Positions 1 through 11,955 are shown, counted from the first letter of the stretch. The stretch: DNA of 64,000 bases from Ralstonia sp. UBA689 (GCF_002298975.1 NZ_DBMV01000021.1:346147-410146); one strand, 5' to 3'. The notes: a model not told the origin generated them from the letters alone. Numbers and translations: made by a program.

Positions 1-601
1 GGAATACCTGCCGACCAGCACCACCGACTTCACCGCGGGCGCGCAGCGGCTGTTCGATTCGCTCAAGGACAAGCCGGGCCGCAAGATCATCTTCATCATC
101 TGGGCCGGCGCGGGCAACCCGTTCAAGATTGCCGACCTGGACCCGAAGCGCTACGGCATTGAGATCGCCAGCGGCGGCAACATTCTGCCCGCCATGAGTG
201 CGTACAAGAACCTGCCGGGCATGGAAGGGGCGACGTATTACTACTTCGGTATCCCCAAGAACAAGGTCAACGAGTGGCTGGTATCGACGCACTACGCCAA
301 GTTCAAGACGCCGCCTGATTTCTTCACGGCGGGCGGCATGGCGGCCGGCATTGCGTTGGTGGAAGCGCTCAAGAAGACGGGTGGCGACACCAACACCGAG
401 AAGCTGATCTCGACCATGGAAGGCATGTCGTTCGACACGCCCAAGGGCAAGATGACCTTCCGCAAGGAAGACCACCAGGCCATGCAGTCGATGTACCACT
501 TCAAGATCAAGGTGGACCCGGCGTTTGCGTGGGGCGTGCCGGAGCTGGTCCGCGAGATCAAGCCCGAAGAGATGAACGTGCCGATCCGCAACCACCGCTG
601 A
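1..601 (+). CDS. ABC transporter substrate-binding protein, C-terminal part (Leu/Ile/Val-type family)
   Basis: The reading frame is open from base 2 and ends in TGA at 599-601, giving the last 199 residues; the start lies before the window. The visible part looks like the second lobe of a periplasmic type I binding protein of the Leu/Ile/Val/aromatic-acid family (stretches IIFIIWAGAGNPFKIADL and GGMAAGIALVEALKKTGGD). It would bind the solute and deliver it to the LivGFHM-like components that follow without a gap (stop and next start share one base). The substrate cannot be read from sequence; the acyl-CoA ligase further down suggests a carboxylic acid rather than an amino acid. Confidence 0.85.
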   Translation, partial: EYLPTSTTDFTAGAQRLFDSLKDKPGRKIIFIIWAGAGNPFKIADLDPKRYGIEIASGGNILPAMSAYKNLPGMEGATYYYFGIPKNKVNEWLVSTHYAKFKTPPDFFTAGGMAAGIALVEALKKTGGDTNTEKLISTMEGMSFDTPKGKMTFRKEDHQAMQSMYHFKIKVDPAFAWGVPELVREIKPEEMNVPIRNHR

Positions 602-1404
602 TGAGCACAAGCGCAACTTCCCCCGAAGGCACGCCCGCGCTGGAAACGCGCGGGCTGACCATCCGCTTTGGCGGCCACGTGGCCGTCAACGCGGTGTCGT
701 GCGCGTTCCGGCCTGGCGAGCTGACCTGCATCGTCGGCCCCAACGGCGCGGGAAAGACGACTTACTTCAACCTGATCTCGGGCCAGTTGCCACCCTCCGC
801 CGGGCACATTCTGCTGGGCGGCGACGACGTAACACGGCTGCCCATCTCGGCCAAGACGCGCCGTGGCATCGGGCGTGCGTTCCAGCTCACCAGCCTGTTC
901 CCGAACCTGCCGGTACTGGAGAATGTGCGGCTGGCAGTGCAGGCGCGGCTGCATCGCGGGCTGGACCTGTTCTCGGTGTGGAGCAGCCACCGCGCCATCC
1001 GCGACGAGGCGATGGCTTGCCTTGCGCGCGTGGCCCTGGCCGACAAGCGCAGCCAGACGGTCGCATCGCTCTCGCATGGCGACCAGCGCAAGCTGGAGGT
1101 GGCCATCCTGCTGGCACTGCAGCCGCGCATCTTCATGTTCGATGAGCCGACCGCCGGGATGAGCGTGGACGAGGTGCCCGTGATTCTCGACCTGATCCAC
1201 GAGATCAAGCAGGACAAGACCAAGACCGTGCTGCTGGTCGAGCACAAGATGGATGTGGTGCGCTCGCTGGCCGACCGCATCATCGTGCTGCACAACGGCA
1301 CGCTGATGGCCGATGGCGATCCGGCGGAGGTCATTGCTTCGCCCATCGTGCAGCAGGCCTATCTGGGCACGGCCGAGCCGACTGCGGAGGTGGCCCATGG
1401 CTGA
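601..1404 (+). CDS. livG: Branched-chain-type ABC transporter ATP-binding protein LivG
   Basis: 267 residues from the ATG at 601, which overlaps the preceding stop codon (TGATG), implying translational coupling. Walker A GPNGAGKT lies at residues 46-53, the signature is LSHGDQRKLE, and Walker B is IFMFDEPTAGM. The length and the insertion after Walker A are typical of LivG rather than LivF. It would power import together with LivF at the inner membrane. An in-frame extension to 529 is possible but would run deep into the upstream gene. Confidence 0.9.
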   Translation: MSTSATSPEGTPALETRGLTIRFGGHVAVNAVSCAFRPGELTCIVGPNGAGKTTYFNLISGQLPPSAGHILLGGDDVTRLPISAKTRRGIGRAFQLTSLFPNLPVLENVRLAVQARLHRGLDLFSVWSSHRAIRDEAMACLARVALADKRSQTVASLSHGDQRKLEVAILLALQPRIFMFDEPTAGMSVDEVPVILDLIHEIKQDKTKTVLLVEHKMDVVRSLADRIIVLHNGTLMADGDPAEVIASPIVQQAYLGTAEPTAEVAHG

Positions 1405-2134
1405 CATACACACTGCGCCGATTCTGCGTCTGACGGACGTACAGACCCACATCGGGCCGTATCACATCCTGCACGGCGTGAGCTTCGAGGTGCCGCGCGG
1501 CGGCGTGACCATGCTGCTCGGGCGCAACGGCGCCGGCAAGACCACCACGCTGCGCACCATCATGGGTTTGTGGCAGGCGAGCGCGGGCAAGGTGGAGTTC
1601 GACGGCGTCGATATCGCGCGCCGCCATACGCCGGCCATCGCCCAGCTCGGCATTGCTTACGTGCCGGAGAACATGGGCGTGTTTGCCGACCTGACCGTGG
1701 CCGAGAACATGCGCCTGGCCGCACGCGGCGGGCCCGTCGACGAAAAGCGGCTCGACTGGGTCTTCCGCATGTTTCCGGCGCTCAAAATCTTCTGGCACCA
1801 GCGTGCGGGGGTCCTGTCGGGTGGGCAGAAGCAGATGCTCTCGGTGGCGCGCGCCATCATCGAGCCGCGCAAGCTGCTGATCGTCGACGAGCCGACCAAG
1901 GGGCTGGCGCCGGCCATCATCCAGAACATGATCGCGGTGTTCCGGGAGCTCAAGCAGACCGAGGTCTCGATCCTGCTGGTGGAGCAGAACTTCCACATGG
2001 CCAAGTCCGTGGGCGATACGGTGGCCGTAATGGATGACGGCAAGGTCGTGCACACCGGCCGCATGGCTGCCCTGGCCGAAGACGAAGCGCTGCAGCAGCG
2101 GCTGCTCGGTCTGTCGCTGGCGGCGCATCAATGA
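1397..2134 (+). CDS. livF: Branched-chain-type ABC transporter ATP-binding protein LivF
   Basis: 245 residues; the ATG at 1397 overlaps the end of livG by 8 bases. Walker A GRNGAGKT is at residues 42-49, the signature is LSGGQKQML, and Walker B LLIVDEPTKGLAP is characteristic of LivF. It forms the second ATPase of the importer. The reading frame is open upstream, but a start inside livG would add an arginine-rich, non-family N terminus. Confidence 0.9.
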   Translation: MADIHTAPILRLTDVQTHIGPYHILHGVSFEVPRGGVTMLLGRNGAGKTTTLRTIMGLWQASAGKVEFDGVDIARRHTPAIAQLGIAYVPENMGVFADLTVAENMRLAARGGPVDEKRLDWVFRMFPALKIFWHQRAGVLSGGQKQMLSVARAIIEPRKLLIVDEPTKGLAPAIIQNMIAVFRELKQTEVSILLVEQNFHMAKSVGDTVAVMDDGKVVHTGRMAALAEDEALQQRLLGLSLAAHQ

Positions 2135-3210
2135 ACGGCCTTGGCATGGAACCGCAGCGCTCCACGGAGCCAACACAGATGACGATTTCCTCAACCTCGC
2201 TCGGCGTTCCCGCGGCACCCGCCGACCTGCCGAAGGTTCGGCTCGACTGGACACCGCTTGCGCTCGCACCGCTGCTAATGCTGGTAGCGCTGCCGCTGGT
2301 CGGCAGCACCTCGACGTGGCTCACGCTCACCATTGCCGGGCTGGCGATGGGCATGATCATTTTTGTGGTGTCGTCCGGCCTCACACTGGTGTTCGGGCTG
2401 ATGGACGTGCTCAATTTCGGGCACGGTGCCTTCATCGCGCTGGGGGCGTACGTGGCGGCTTCGGTATTGCTGCCGATGCAGGCCTGGGTGGAGGCCGACA
2501 GCCTCGCGCTCAACCTGGGCGTGTTCGCGCTGGCCATCGTGGCGGCCATGGTGGCGGCCGGTGCCGTGGGCCTGTTCTTCGAGCGCGTGGTGGTGCGTCC
2601 GGTGTACGGCCAGCACCTCAAGCAGATCCTCATCACCATGGGCGGCATGATCGTCGCCGAACAACTGATCAAGGCCATCTGGGGCGCCGAGACCATCGCA
2701 CTGCAGGCGCCAGCCACCTTCCGAGGCGCCGTGCTGCTGGGCGACGCGGCCATCGAGAAATATCGGCTCATTGCCGTGGTGCTGGGGCTGGTGATCTTCG
2801 TGGCGATGCTGCTGGTGCTCAACCGCACGCGCATCGGCCTGCTGATCCGCGCCGGGGTGGAAAACCGCGAGATGGTGGAGTCGCTGGGCTACCGCATCCG
2901 CCGGCTGTTCATCGGCGTGTTTGTGGTGGGCGCGGCGCTGGCCGGCCTGGGCGGCGTGCTGTGGGGGCTATACCAGGAGAACATCACCGCGGCGATCGGT
3001 TCGCAGGTGAATGTGCTGATCTTCATTGTCATCATCATCGGCGGGCTGGGCTCGACCACGGGCTGCTTTATCGGCGCGGTGCTGGTGGGGCTGATGGCCA
3101 ACTACACCGGCTTCCTGTTCCCGAAGGTGGCGCTGTTCTCGAACATCCTGCTGATGATGCTGATCCTGCTGTGGCGGCCGCAGGGTTTGTATCCGGTGGC
3201 CAAGCGTTGA
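2131..3210 (+). CDS. livH: Branched-chain-type ABC transporter permease LivH
   Basis: 359 residues if the ATG at 2131 is used, which overlaps the livF stop as ATGA. That start gives about 45 mostly hydrophilic residues before the first membrane helix, longer than usual, so the internal ATG at 2179 (MTISSTSLG) is a possible alternative. The body has several hydrophobic segments and the LivH pattern (LTLVFGLMDVLNFGHGAF near the N terminus, IIIGGLGSTTGCFIGAVLVG near the C terminus). Inner-membrane pore subunit of the importer. Confidence 0.88.
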   Translation: MNGLGMEPQRSTEPTQMTISSTSLGVPAAPADLPKVRLDWTPLALAPLLMLVALPLVGSTSTWLTLTIAGLAMGMIIFVVSSGLTLVFGLMDVLNFGHGAFIALGAYVAASVLLPMQAWVEADSLALNLGVFALAIVAAMVAAGAVGLFFERVVVRPVYGQHLKQILITMGGMIVAEQLIKAIWGAETIALQAPATFRGAVLLGDAAIEKYRLIAVVLGLVIFVAMLLVLNRTRIGLLIRAGVENREMVESLGYRIRRLFIGVFVVGAALAGLGGVLWGLYQENITAAIGSQVNVLIFIVIIIGGLGSTTGCFIGAVLVGLMANYTGFLFPKVALFSNILLMMLILLWRPQGLYPVAKR

Positions 3211-3226
3211 ACGGAGCGAGTCGACC

Positions 3227-4303
3227 ATGATCCGAATGCTTTCCGGTGATCTGCCCCGCAGCCGAACGCTGACCGTGCTGCTGGTCATCATCCTGCTGGC
3301 GCTGCTGTGCGCGCCGTTTCTGTTTCCGGGCGCGCGTGCGCTCAATATGGCGGCCAAGATCTGCATCTTCGTCGTGCTGGTGGCGAGCTACGACCTGCTG
3401 CTGGGCTATACCGGCGTTGTGTCGTTCGCCCATACGATGTTCTTCGGCATCGGCGGGTATGGCGTGGCAATTGCCATGTCGAACATGGAGCCGGGGTGGG
3501 GCGCCTTGCTGGTCGGCACGCTGGGCGCGGTGGTCGTGTCCGCCGTGCTGGCCTTTGTGATCGGGCTGTTCTCGCTGCGCGTGCGGGCGATTTTCTTCGC
3601 GATGATCACGCTGGCGGTGGCCACCGCGTTTGCCACGCTGGTCTCGCAACTCTCAGAGTGGACGGGCGGTGAAGACGGCCTGACCTTCAAAGTGCCCGAG
3701 ATCTTCACGCCAGGCTTCTCGCTGGGCGATGCCGAATGGTTTGGCGTGCCGCTCAACGGCAAGCTGCTGTCGTACTACTTCGTGCTGGTGTGCGCGGCGG
3801 TGCTGTTCCTGATGCTCCTGCGGCTGGTGAACTCGCCGTTCGGGCGTGTGCTCCAGGCGATTCGCGAGAACGACTTCCGCGCCGAGGCCATCGGTTACCG
3901 CACGGTGGTTTACCGCACGGTATCGACGGTGCTCTCGGCCGTGTTCGCCACGCTGGCTGGTGTGCTGATGGCGCTCTGGTTGCGCTACAACGGACCGGAC
4001 ACCTCGCTGTCGTTCGAGATCATGGTCGACATCCTGCTGATCGTCGTGATCGGCGGCATGGGCACGCTGTACGGCGCCATCATCGGTACCACGCTGTTCC
4101 TGCTCGCGCAGACCTATCTGCAAGACGTGATGAAGCTCGCCAGCGATGCCACGGCCGCCGTGCCGCTGCTGTCCAACCTGCTGCATCCGGACCGTTGGCT
4201 GCTGTGGCTGGGCCTGCTGTTCATCCTCAGCGTGTACTACTTCCCGCAGGGCGTGGTAGGGCGCTTGCGCGGCAGTCACGACACGCACGAGATCGCGTCA
4301 TAA
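3227..4303 (+). CDS. livM: Branched-chain-type ABC transporter permease LivM
   Basis: 358 residues, ATG at 3227 with an ACGGAG ribosome site upstream and 16 bases after livH. Hydrophobic throughout, with the LivM features YDLLLGYTGVVSFAHTMFFGIGGYG near the N terminus and VVIGGMGTLYGAIIG near the C terminus. Partner of LivH in the inner membrane. It closes the transporter block and is followed 14 bases later by the acyl-CoA ligase, so the ligase is probably co-transcribed. Confidence 0.9.
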   Translation: MIRMLSGDLPRSRTLTVLLVIILLALLCAPFLFPGARALNMAAKICIFVVLVASYDLLLGYTGVVSFAHTMFFGIGGYGVAIAMSNMEPGWGALLVGTLGAVVVSAVLAFVIGLFSLRVRAIFFAMITLAVATAFATLVSQLSEWTGGEDGLTFKVPEIFTPGFSLGDAEWFGVPLNGKLLSYYFVLVCAAVLFLMLLRLVNSPFGRVLQAIRENDFRAEAIGYRTVVYRTVSTVLSAVFATLAGVLMALWLRYNGPDTSLSFEIMVDILLIVVIGGMGTLYGAIIGTTLFLLAQTYLQDVMKLASDATAAVPLLSNLLHPDRWLLWLGLLFILSVYYFPQGVVGRLRGSHDTHEIAS

Positions 4304-4317
4304 CGGAGACTCCCGCC

Positions 4318-5865
4318 ATGTACGTCGTCGATTGGCTGCACAAGAACGCCCAGCACACGCCCGACAAGGTGGCGCTGGTCGATGTCGACTCCGGCCGCCG
4401 CGTCACCTACCGGCAGTTCGATGAACGCGCCAGCCGCTTTGCCGAAGTCCTGACGCAGCAACTGAAGCTGGCACCTGGCGCGCGCGTGGCGGTACTGGCG
4501 CACAACAGCGCCGCGTATTTCGAGATGCTGTACGGCTGCGCCAAGGCCGGCATGGTGATGGTGTGCCTGAACTGGCGCCTGCCGGTGGCGGAGCTGCTGC
4601 CGATCCTCCAGGACTGCGCGCCGGATGTGCTGGTGGCTGGCGATGGTTTCCACGACGTGGCGGCTGACCTGAACCTCGCAAGATCCATGCGTGCCGTGCT
4701 CTACCTGGCCGGTGACAAACCTGTCGGTGCACCCGCCGGCTGGATCGAATTCGAGGCGGCATTGGCCTCCGCCTCCGGCAACGTCATCGAAATGCCGTGC
4801 CGCGACGAGCACGAAATCTGGCACCTGCTCTACACCTCCGGCACCACGGGCCGCCCCAAGGGGGTGATCCAGACCTACGGCATGGTGTTCTTCAACGCCG
4901 TCAACGCCATGCTCGCCAACAAGATCACGCGCGATGACGTGTTCCTGAGCGTGCTGCCGTTCTTCCATACGGGCGGGCTCAACCTCTACGCCAATCCCGT
5001 GCTGCACGCGGGCGGAACAGTCCACATCCTGCGCCAGTTCGATGCGCAGGTGACGCTCGACAAACTCGACCGCCGCTCGGGCGAGGGCATCACGATGTTC
5101 TTTGCCGTGCCCTCCGTGTACCTGTTCCTGAGCCAGCATCCGGGCTTTACGCAGGCGGATTTTTCCGCCATCCGCAACATGTCTGCCGGCGGCTCGCCGG
5201 TGCCGCAGCCGTTGCTGCAGGCGTACCTGGATAAGGGCGTGACGATCTGCTTCGGCTTCGGCATGACGGAAACCGGCCCGACCGTGTTCGTCTGTGACGA
5301 AGCCACGGCGCGCCGTAAGATCGGCACCATCGGCAAGCCGGTCGGCTCGATGCTCACACGCGTGGTTGACCCGCTGGGCGCGGACGTTGCCCCGGGTGAA
5401 CGGGGGGAGCTGCTGATCAAGGGCCCCGGCGTCACACCCGGCTACTGGAACTTGCCCGAGGCCACGGCCGCCGCCATCCATGACGGCTGGCTGCATTCCG
5501 GCGACATCGCCTACGTGGACGATGAAGGCGATTACTACATCGTCGATCGCGCCAAGGACATGTTCATCTCCGGCGGCGAGAACGTGTACCCCGCCGAAGT
5601 CGAGAACGTGCTCTTTCAACTGCCCGGTGTGGCCGAGGCCGCCGTCATCGGCACGGCCGATACACGCTGGGGCGAGGTGGGCGTGGCGCTGGTGGTGATG
5701 CGCGATGGCGCGACACTCGATGCCGATGCCGTCATCGCCCACTGCAAGGCGCGCCTGGCGGGCTACAAGGTGCCGCGCCACGTGCGCTTTATCGATGCCT
5801 TGCCGCGCACGCCGTCGGGCAAGGTGGAAAAGCACAAGTTGCGCTCGCAGTTTGCCGCGCACTGA
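4318..5865 (+). CDS. AMP-forming acyl-CoA synthetase (fatty or aromatic acid ligase family)
   Basis: 515 residues from ATG 4318, preceded by an AACGGAG ribosome site. Member of the ANL adenylate-forming superfamily: the phosphate-binding loop YTSGTTGRPKG is at residues 172-182, FGFGMTETGP is the adenine-binding region, SGDIAYVDDEGDYYIVDRAKDMFISGGENVYP is split across the hinge, and PRTPSGKVEKHKL carries the catalytic C-terminal lysine. It would activate a carboxylic acid to its CoA thioester using ATP. Position directly after an importer suggests it traps the imported acid. The exact acid (medium-chain, branched or aromatic) cannot be told. Confidence 0.9.
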   Translation: MYVVDWLHKNAQHTPDKVALVDVDSGRRVTYRQFDERASRFAEVLTQQLKLAPGARVAVLAHNSAAYFEMLYGCAKAGMVMVCLNWRLPVAELLPILQDCAPDVLVAGDGFHDVAADLNLARSMRAVLYLAGDKPVGAPAGWIEFEAALASASGNVIEMPCRDEHEIWHLLYTSGTTGRPKGVIQTYGMVFFNAVNAMLANKITRDDVFLSVLPFFHTGGLNLYANPVLHAGGTVHILRQFDAQVTLDKLDRRSGEGITMFFAVPSVYLFLSQHPGFTQADFSAIRNMSAGGSPVPQPLLQAYLDKGVTICFGFGMTETGPTVFVCDEATARRKIGTIGKPVGSMLTRVVDPLGADVAPGERGELLIKGPGVTPGYWNLPEATAAAIHDGWLHSGDIAYVDDEGDYYIVDRAKDMFISGGENVYPAEVENVLFQLPGVAEAAVIGTADTRWGEVGVALVVMRDGATLDADAVIAHCKARLAGYKVPRHVRFIDALPRTPSGKVEKHKLRSQFAAH

Positions 5866-5922
5866 AGTGACGTGCCCGGAGTGTACCGGGCGCGTCTTCA
5901 ACATATCCCGGAGGTTTCATCC

Positions 5923-6831
5923 ATGCAGCCCCACAGCCTGCGCGTGCTGACCCAGGCCGATTTCAACCGCTTTGCCGCGCTCTCGCGCGACGACAACCCC
6001 ATCCACTGCGATCCCGAGTTCGCCAGCACCACGCACTTCGGTGCGACCGTGGCGCACGGCATGTTCCTGTTCTCGTTGCTCTGCGCGCAGATGACGCGCA
6101 GCTTCCCGCAGCCGGTGCTGCCCGTCGCGCAAACGTTGATGTTTCCGCGCCCGACGTTCGTAGCCGATGGCGTGGCGGCCGTGCTGAGGCTGCAGGAGTC
6201 ACCCGGGCCGCAGCAAGTTGTGCTCGATACCGAGATCCGCTGCCTGCAGCGCGGGCTCGACAGCGTGACCGACCTCGATGCGCAGGTGACCGCGCACGGC
6301 CAGGCAAACCTGATGCTGGATGCCGACGCGATTTCTCTCGTCGCCCAGGCAGTTTCTGCGCAGGCAGGGCAGGTGGAACAGCCTGCGGGGGATGCCGCGC
6401 TTTACCACCTGCGTGTTGGTCAATCCGCGCAGGCAACGCGCACGTTCAGCACTGTCGATATCGATGAATACGCCGCGCTGGCAGGGGACAGCAACCTGTT
6501 CTATACCGACGCTGTGTTCGCGCGTTCGCGCGGCTTCGATGGCGCGCTGGTGCCGTTGCCGTTGCTGGCCGGCATGTTCTCCGACCTGCTCGGCACGCGC
6601 TTGCCTGGGCGGGGAACCGGCTGGATGAAGCAGGCGCTGCGTCTGTGCTCCGCCGCCGTGGTGGGCGAGCCGCTCACGGCTTCGGTGCGCATCGCGCGGC
6701 TGCGTGCCGACAAGGAGCTGGTCAATCTCGCCACCGACGTGCGTGGTGCTGATGGCCAAATCGTGGTGCAGGGTGAAGCGCTGGTGCTGGTGCGCAATCT
6801 GGAAGACAAGCGCCCGGAGCTGGCGGCCTAG
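5923..6831 (+). CDS. Double-hotdog MaoC-like hydratase/thioesterase-fold protein
   Basis: 302 residues from ATG 5923 with a GGAGG site 8 bases upstream. The N-terminal half has the MaoC hydratase signature (RDDNPIHCDPEFA followed by a glycine and VAHGMF), and the C-terminal half repeats a hotdog-like pattern (LAGDSNLFYTDAVFARSRGFDGALVPLPLLAGM), in which the catalytic His is replaced. Such double-hotdog proteins hydrate 2-enoyl-CoA. Together with the CoA ligase before it, it probably handles the acyl-CoA formed from the imported substrate. Specific reaction unproven. Confidence 0.75.
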   Translation: MQPHSLRVLTQADFNRFAALSRDDNPIHCDPEFASTTHFGATVAHGMFLFSLLCAQMTRSFPQPVLPVAQTLMFPRPTFVADGVAAVLRLQESPGPQQVVLDTEIRCLQRGLDSVTDLDAQVTAHGQANLMLDADAISLVAQAVSAQAGQVEQPAGDAALYHLRVGQSAQATRTFSTVDIDEYAALAGDSNLFYTDAVFARSRGFDGALVPLPLLAGMFSDLLGTRLPGRGTGWMKQALRLCSAAVVGEPLTASVRIARLRADKELVNLATDVRGADGQIVVQGEALVLVRNLEDKRPELAA

Positions 6832-6903
6832 CAGGCAACGCATGTTTGGCAGTCTCGTTGCAGTTGAATGTTTCGCACACAACATCAAGAACAGGGAGAC
6901 GGT

Positions 6904-9072
6904 ATGACAACGATGCAAGGGAAGGACCCTAGCCGGCAATGGTTGCGTGGCACGCTGCTGGCGGCGATGGCAGCGGCCGGCGCGATCGGCCTGACCGGTT
7001 GCGGCGGCAGCAACGACAACAACAACGCGGGAGGCAACGTCAAACCGACGTTTGTCGGCGCCGTGACGGTCACGCACTTCGACGGCGCAAGCGACGATCT
7101 GCTGACGGCCGGCCTGGGCGCCTCGGGGCTGGCCTCGGCCACCGCGCCGACGGTCGCCACCCCGACGGCTCCGACCGCCGCCGAACTGCGCCGCCTGGCG
7201 ATCTACAACAACTACCGCGCACTGGTCGATACCAACGCCAAGGGCGGCTACGGCACGCTGTACGGCCCGAACGTCGATGCCAACGGCAACGTCACAGCCG
7301 GCAGCGGCATGGTGCCCGGCGTGGAATACGTCACCTATTCCGACGACGGCTCCGGCCAGCAGAACGTGGTGCTGCTGATCCAGATCCCGGACGCCTTCGA
7401 CCCCGCCAACCCCTGCATCATCACGGCCACATCTTCGGGCTCGCGCGGCATCTACGGTGCCATCTCCACCGGTGAGTGGGGCCTCAAGCACAAGTGCGCG
7501 GTGGCCTATACCGACAAGGGCACCGGCGCCGGCCCGCACGACCTGGCCACCGACACCGTGCCGCTGCAGGACGGGACGCGCACCACGCGCACGGCGGCCG
7601 GCAGCAAGGCGCAATTCGCCGCACCGATCACCAGCACCCAACTCGCCGCGTTCAATGCAGCCACGCCAAACCGGCTTGCGTTCAAGCACGCGCATTCACA
7701 GCGCAACCCCGAGAAGGATTGGGGCCTGTTCACGCTGCAAGCCGTGCAATTCGCGTTCTGGGCCATCAACGACAAGCTGCTAGGTGCTGCTAACGCGGTC
7801 AACGGCAGCCCGCTGCCGGTGCGCCCGGACAACACCATCGTGATTGCCTCCAGCGTGTCGAACGGCGGCGGGGCGGCCATTGCCGCCGCCGAGCAGGATT
7901 CGAACAACCTGATCGACGGCGTGGCGGTGGGTGAGCCCGGCCTGAACCTGCCGCCCTCGGCCAACGTGCAGGTGCAGCGCGGTGGTGTGACGCTGCCGGT
8001 GAGCGGCAAGCCGCTGTTCGACTACGTGAGCTACGCCAACGAGTTCCGGCTGTGCGCGGCGTTGTCGGCCAGCGTGTCAGGCGCGCCCGGGCAGTCGTTC
8101 TTTGCCGCCAATATCGGTTGGCCCGCCAGCGTGCAGGCCAACCGGTGCGCGGCGCTGCATGCCAATGGGTTGCTGAACGCTGCCACCGCGGCTGCGCAGG
8201 CTGACGAGGCCCTGCAGAAGATACACACCTACGGTTGGGAGCCGGAATCCGATCTTGTGCACGCCTCGATGGCGTACTTCGAGGTCGATCCGTCGGTCGC
8301 CACCACCTTCGGCAACGCCCTGGCACGTGCCAGCGTGCTCGACAACCTCTGCAACTTCAGCTTTGCGGCGGTGGATGCGTCCTTCCACCCGACCACGGTC
8401 AACGCCACGGCGCTGGCGCAACTGGCCGCCACCGGCAATGGCATCCCGCCCACCACAGGTGTGCAGTTGATCAACAACCTCGCGCAGGGTGGTGCCACAC
8501 AGAGCAAGCAGTCGGTGGACTCATCCGGCACGCAGGCGGCCAACCTGGACGGCGCGCTGTGCCTGCGCAACCTGCTGACCGGCGGCGACGCCACCTCGCA
8601 GGCGCTGCAGCTCGGCTTGTCGCAGACGCTGCGTACCGGCAACCTGCGCGGCAAGCCGGCCCTGATCGTGCAAGGGCGCAGCGACGCCTTGCTGCCCGTC
8701 AACCATGGCGCCCGGCCGTATCTGGGGCTCAACGCCCAGGTCGATGGGAGCAGCAAGCTCGCTTACATTGAAGTGATGAATGCGCAGCATTTCGATGGCT
8801 TTATCGACCTGGTGCCCGGCTATGACACGCTGTTCGTGCCCCTGGTGGTGTACGAGCAGCGCGCTCTCGACGCGGTGTACGCTAATCTGAAGAACGGCAC
8901 GCCGCTGCCCCCGTCGCAGGTGGTGCGCACGACACCGCGCGGCGGCGTGGCAGGTTCGGCGCCAGCCATTACCGCAGCCAACGTGCCGAGCTTCACCAAC
9001 ACGCCGGCCGCAGGCGACCGCATCTCGGTGACGACATCGGGGAGCGTGGCGACCGTCTCTGTGCCGAACTGA
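6904..9072 (+). CDS. D-(-)-3-hydroxybutyrate oligomer hydrolase
   Basis: 722 residues from ATG 6904 (AGGGAGACGGT upstream). The N terminus is a signal peptide ending in a lipobox-like LTGCGG around residue 36, so it may be a lipoprotein or secreted. The sequence matches the dedicated 3HB-oligomer hydrolase family (EC 3.1.1.22) known from Ralstonia, which splits the dimers and oligomers released by PHB depolymerase. The candidate nucleophile is Ser319 in SSVSNGGG. Length agrees with the family (about 700). It stands alone, with its own hairpin downstream, and complements the secreted depolymerase at 26382. Confidence 0.88.
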   Translation: MTTMQGKDPSRQWLRGTLLAAMAAAGAIGLTGCGGSNDNNNAGGNVKPTFVGAVTVTHFDGASDDLLTAGLGASGLASATAPTVATPTAPTAAELRRLAIYNNYRALVDTNAKGGYGTLYGPNVDANGNVTAGSGMVPGVEYVTYSDDGSGQQNVVLLIQIPDAFDPANPCIITATSSGSRGIYGAISTGEWGLKHKCAVAYTDKGTGAGPHDLATDTVPLQDGTRTTRTAAGSKAQFAAPITSTQLAAFNAATPNRLAFKHAHSQRNPEKDWGLFTLQAVQFAFWAINDKLLGAANAVNGSPLPVRPDNTIVIASSVSNGGGAAIAAAEQDSNNLIDGVAVGEPGLNLPPSANVQVQRGGVTLPVSGKPLFDYVSYANEFRLCAALSASVSGAPGQSFFAANIGWPASVQANRCAALHANGLLNAATAAAQADEALQKIHTYGWEPESDLVHASMAYFEVDPSVATTFGNALARASVLDNLCNFSFAAVDASFHPTTVNATALAQLAATGNGIPPTTGVQLINNLAQGGATQSKQSVDSSGTQAANLDGALCLRNLLTGGDATSQALQLGLSQTLRTGNLRGKPALIVQGRSDALLPVNHGARPYLGLNAQVDGSSKLAYIEVMNAQHFDGFIDLVPGYDTLFVPLVVYEQRALDAVYANLKNGTPLPPSQVVRTTPRGGVAGSAPAITAANVPSFTNTPAAGDRISVTTSGSVATVSVPN

Positions 9073-9092
9073 CCGCGCTTTCGGGTCACATG

Positions 9093-9121
9093 GGCGACGG
9101 GCGCGGTGAGCGCCCGTCGCC
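9093..9121 (+). terminator. GC-rich hairpin after the oligomer hydrolase
   Basis: Perfect 12-bp stem (GGCGACGGGCGC with its complement) around a 5-base loop, starting 20 bases after the stop codon. There is no T run after it, so it may be a Rho-linked or mRNA-stabilising hairpin instead of a classical intrinsic terminator. Confidence 0.55.
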
Positions 9122-9164
9122 GCTTGATCTGGCACAAATATGCATCGCCCCCGGCGCTTTTGCG

Positions 9165-9192
9165 CTTGAAATGCGGCGGACGCTCCCTATCT
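9165..9192 (+). promoter_or_regulatory. Sigma-32 type heat-shock promoter of clpB
   Basis: CTTGAAA at 9165-9171, 13 bases, then CCCTATCT at 9185-9192 matches the known heat-shock sigma factor consensus (CTTGAAA, spacer 13-15, CCCCATNT) with one mismatch in the second box. It lies 38 bases before the clpB start, so placement and gene content agree. Confidence 0.8.
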
Positions 9193-9229
9193 TTTGGAGC
9201 AGTGAAACATTTTCCGCAAGGGGTTTTCA

Positions 9230-11818
<2,589 letters not shown>

Positions 11819-11842
11819 GCTCAGCACGCGCAGATGGCAGGC

Positions 11843-11876
11843 AAACCGTTCAGCTTCGGCTGAACGGTTTTTTTTT
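11843..11876 (+). terminator. Intrinsic terminator of clpB
   Basis: A 12-bp perfect stem (AAACCGTTCAGC) with a TTCG tetraloop at 11855-11858, followed by a run of nine T, 25 bases after the clpB stop codon. Confidence 0.93.
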
Positions 11877-11919
11877 GTTTGCCAAACAGCGTATCGATAA
11901 GAGAGTGAGGCGCCTGTTC

Positions 11920-11949
11920 TTGTCACCGGCTGCGCGCCTATGGCATGAT
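11920..11949 (+). promoter_or_regulatory. Possible promoter of the trp leader and trpS
   Basis: TTGTCA at 11920-11925 and CATGAT at 11944-11949 with an 18-base spacer. Transcription would begin close to base 11956, which is the A of the leader-peptide ATG, so the leader mRNA could be leaderless. No ribosome-binding sequence is visible before that ATG, which fits. Inference only. Confidence 0.4.
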
Positions 11950-11955
11950 TTGAAA

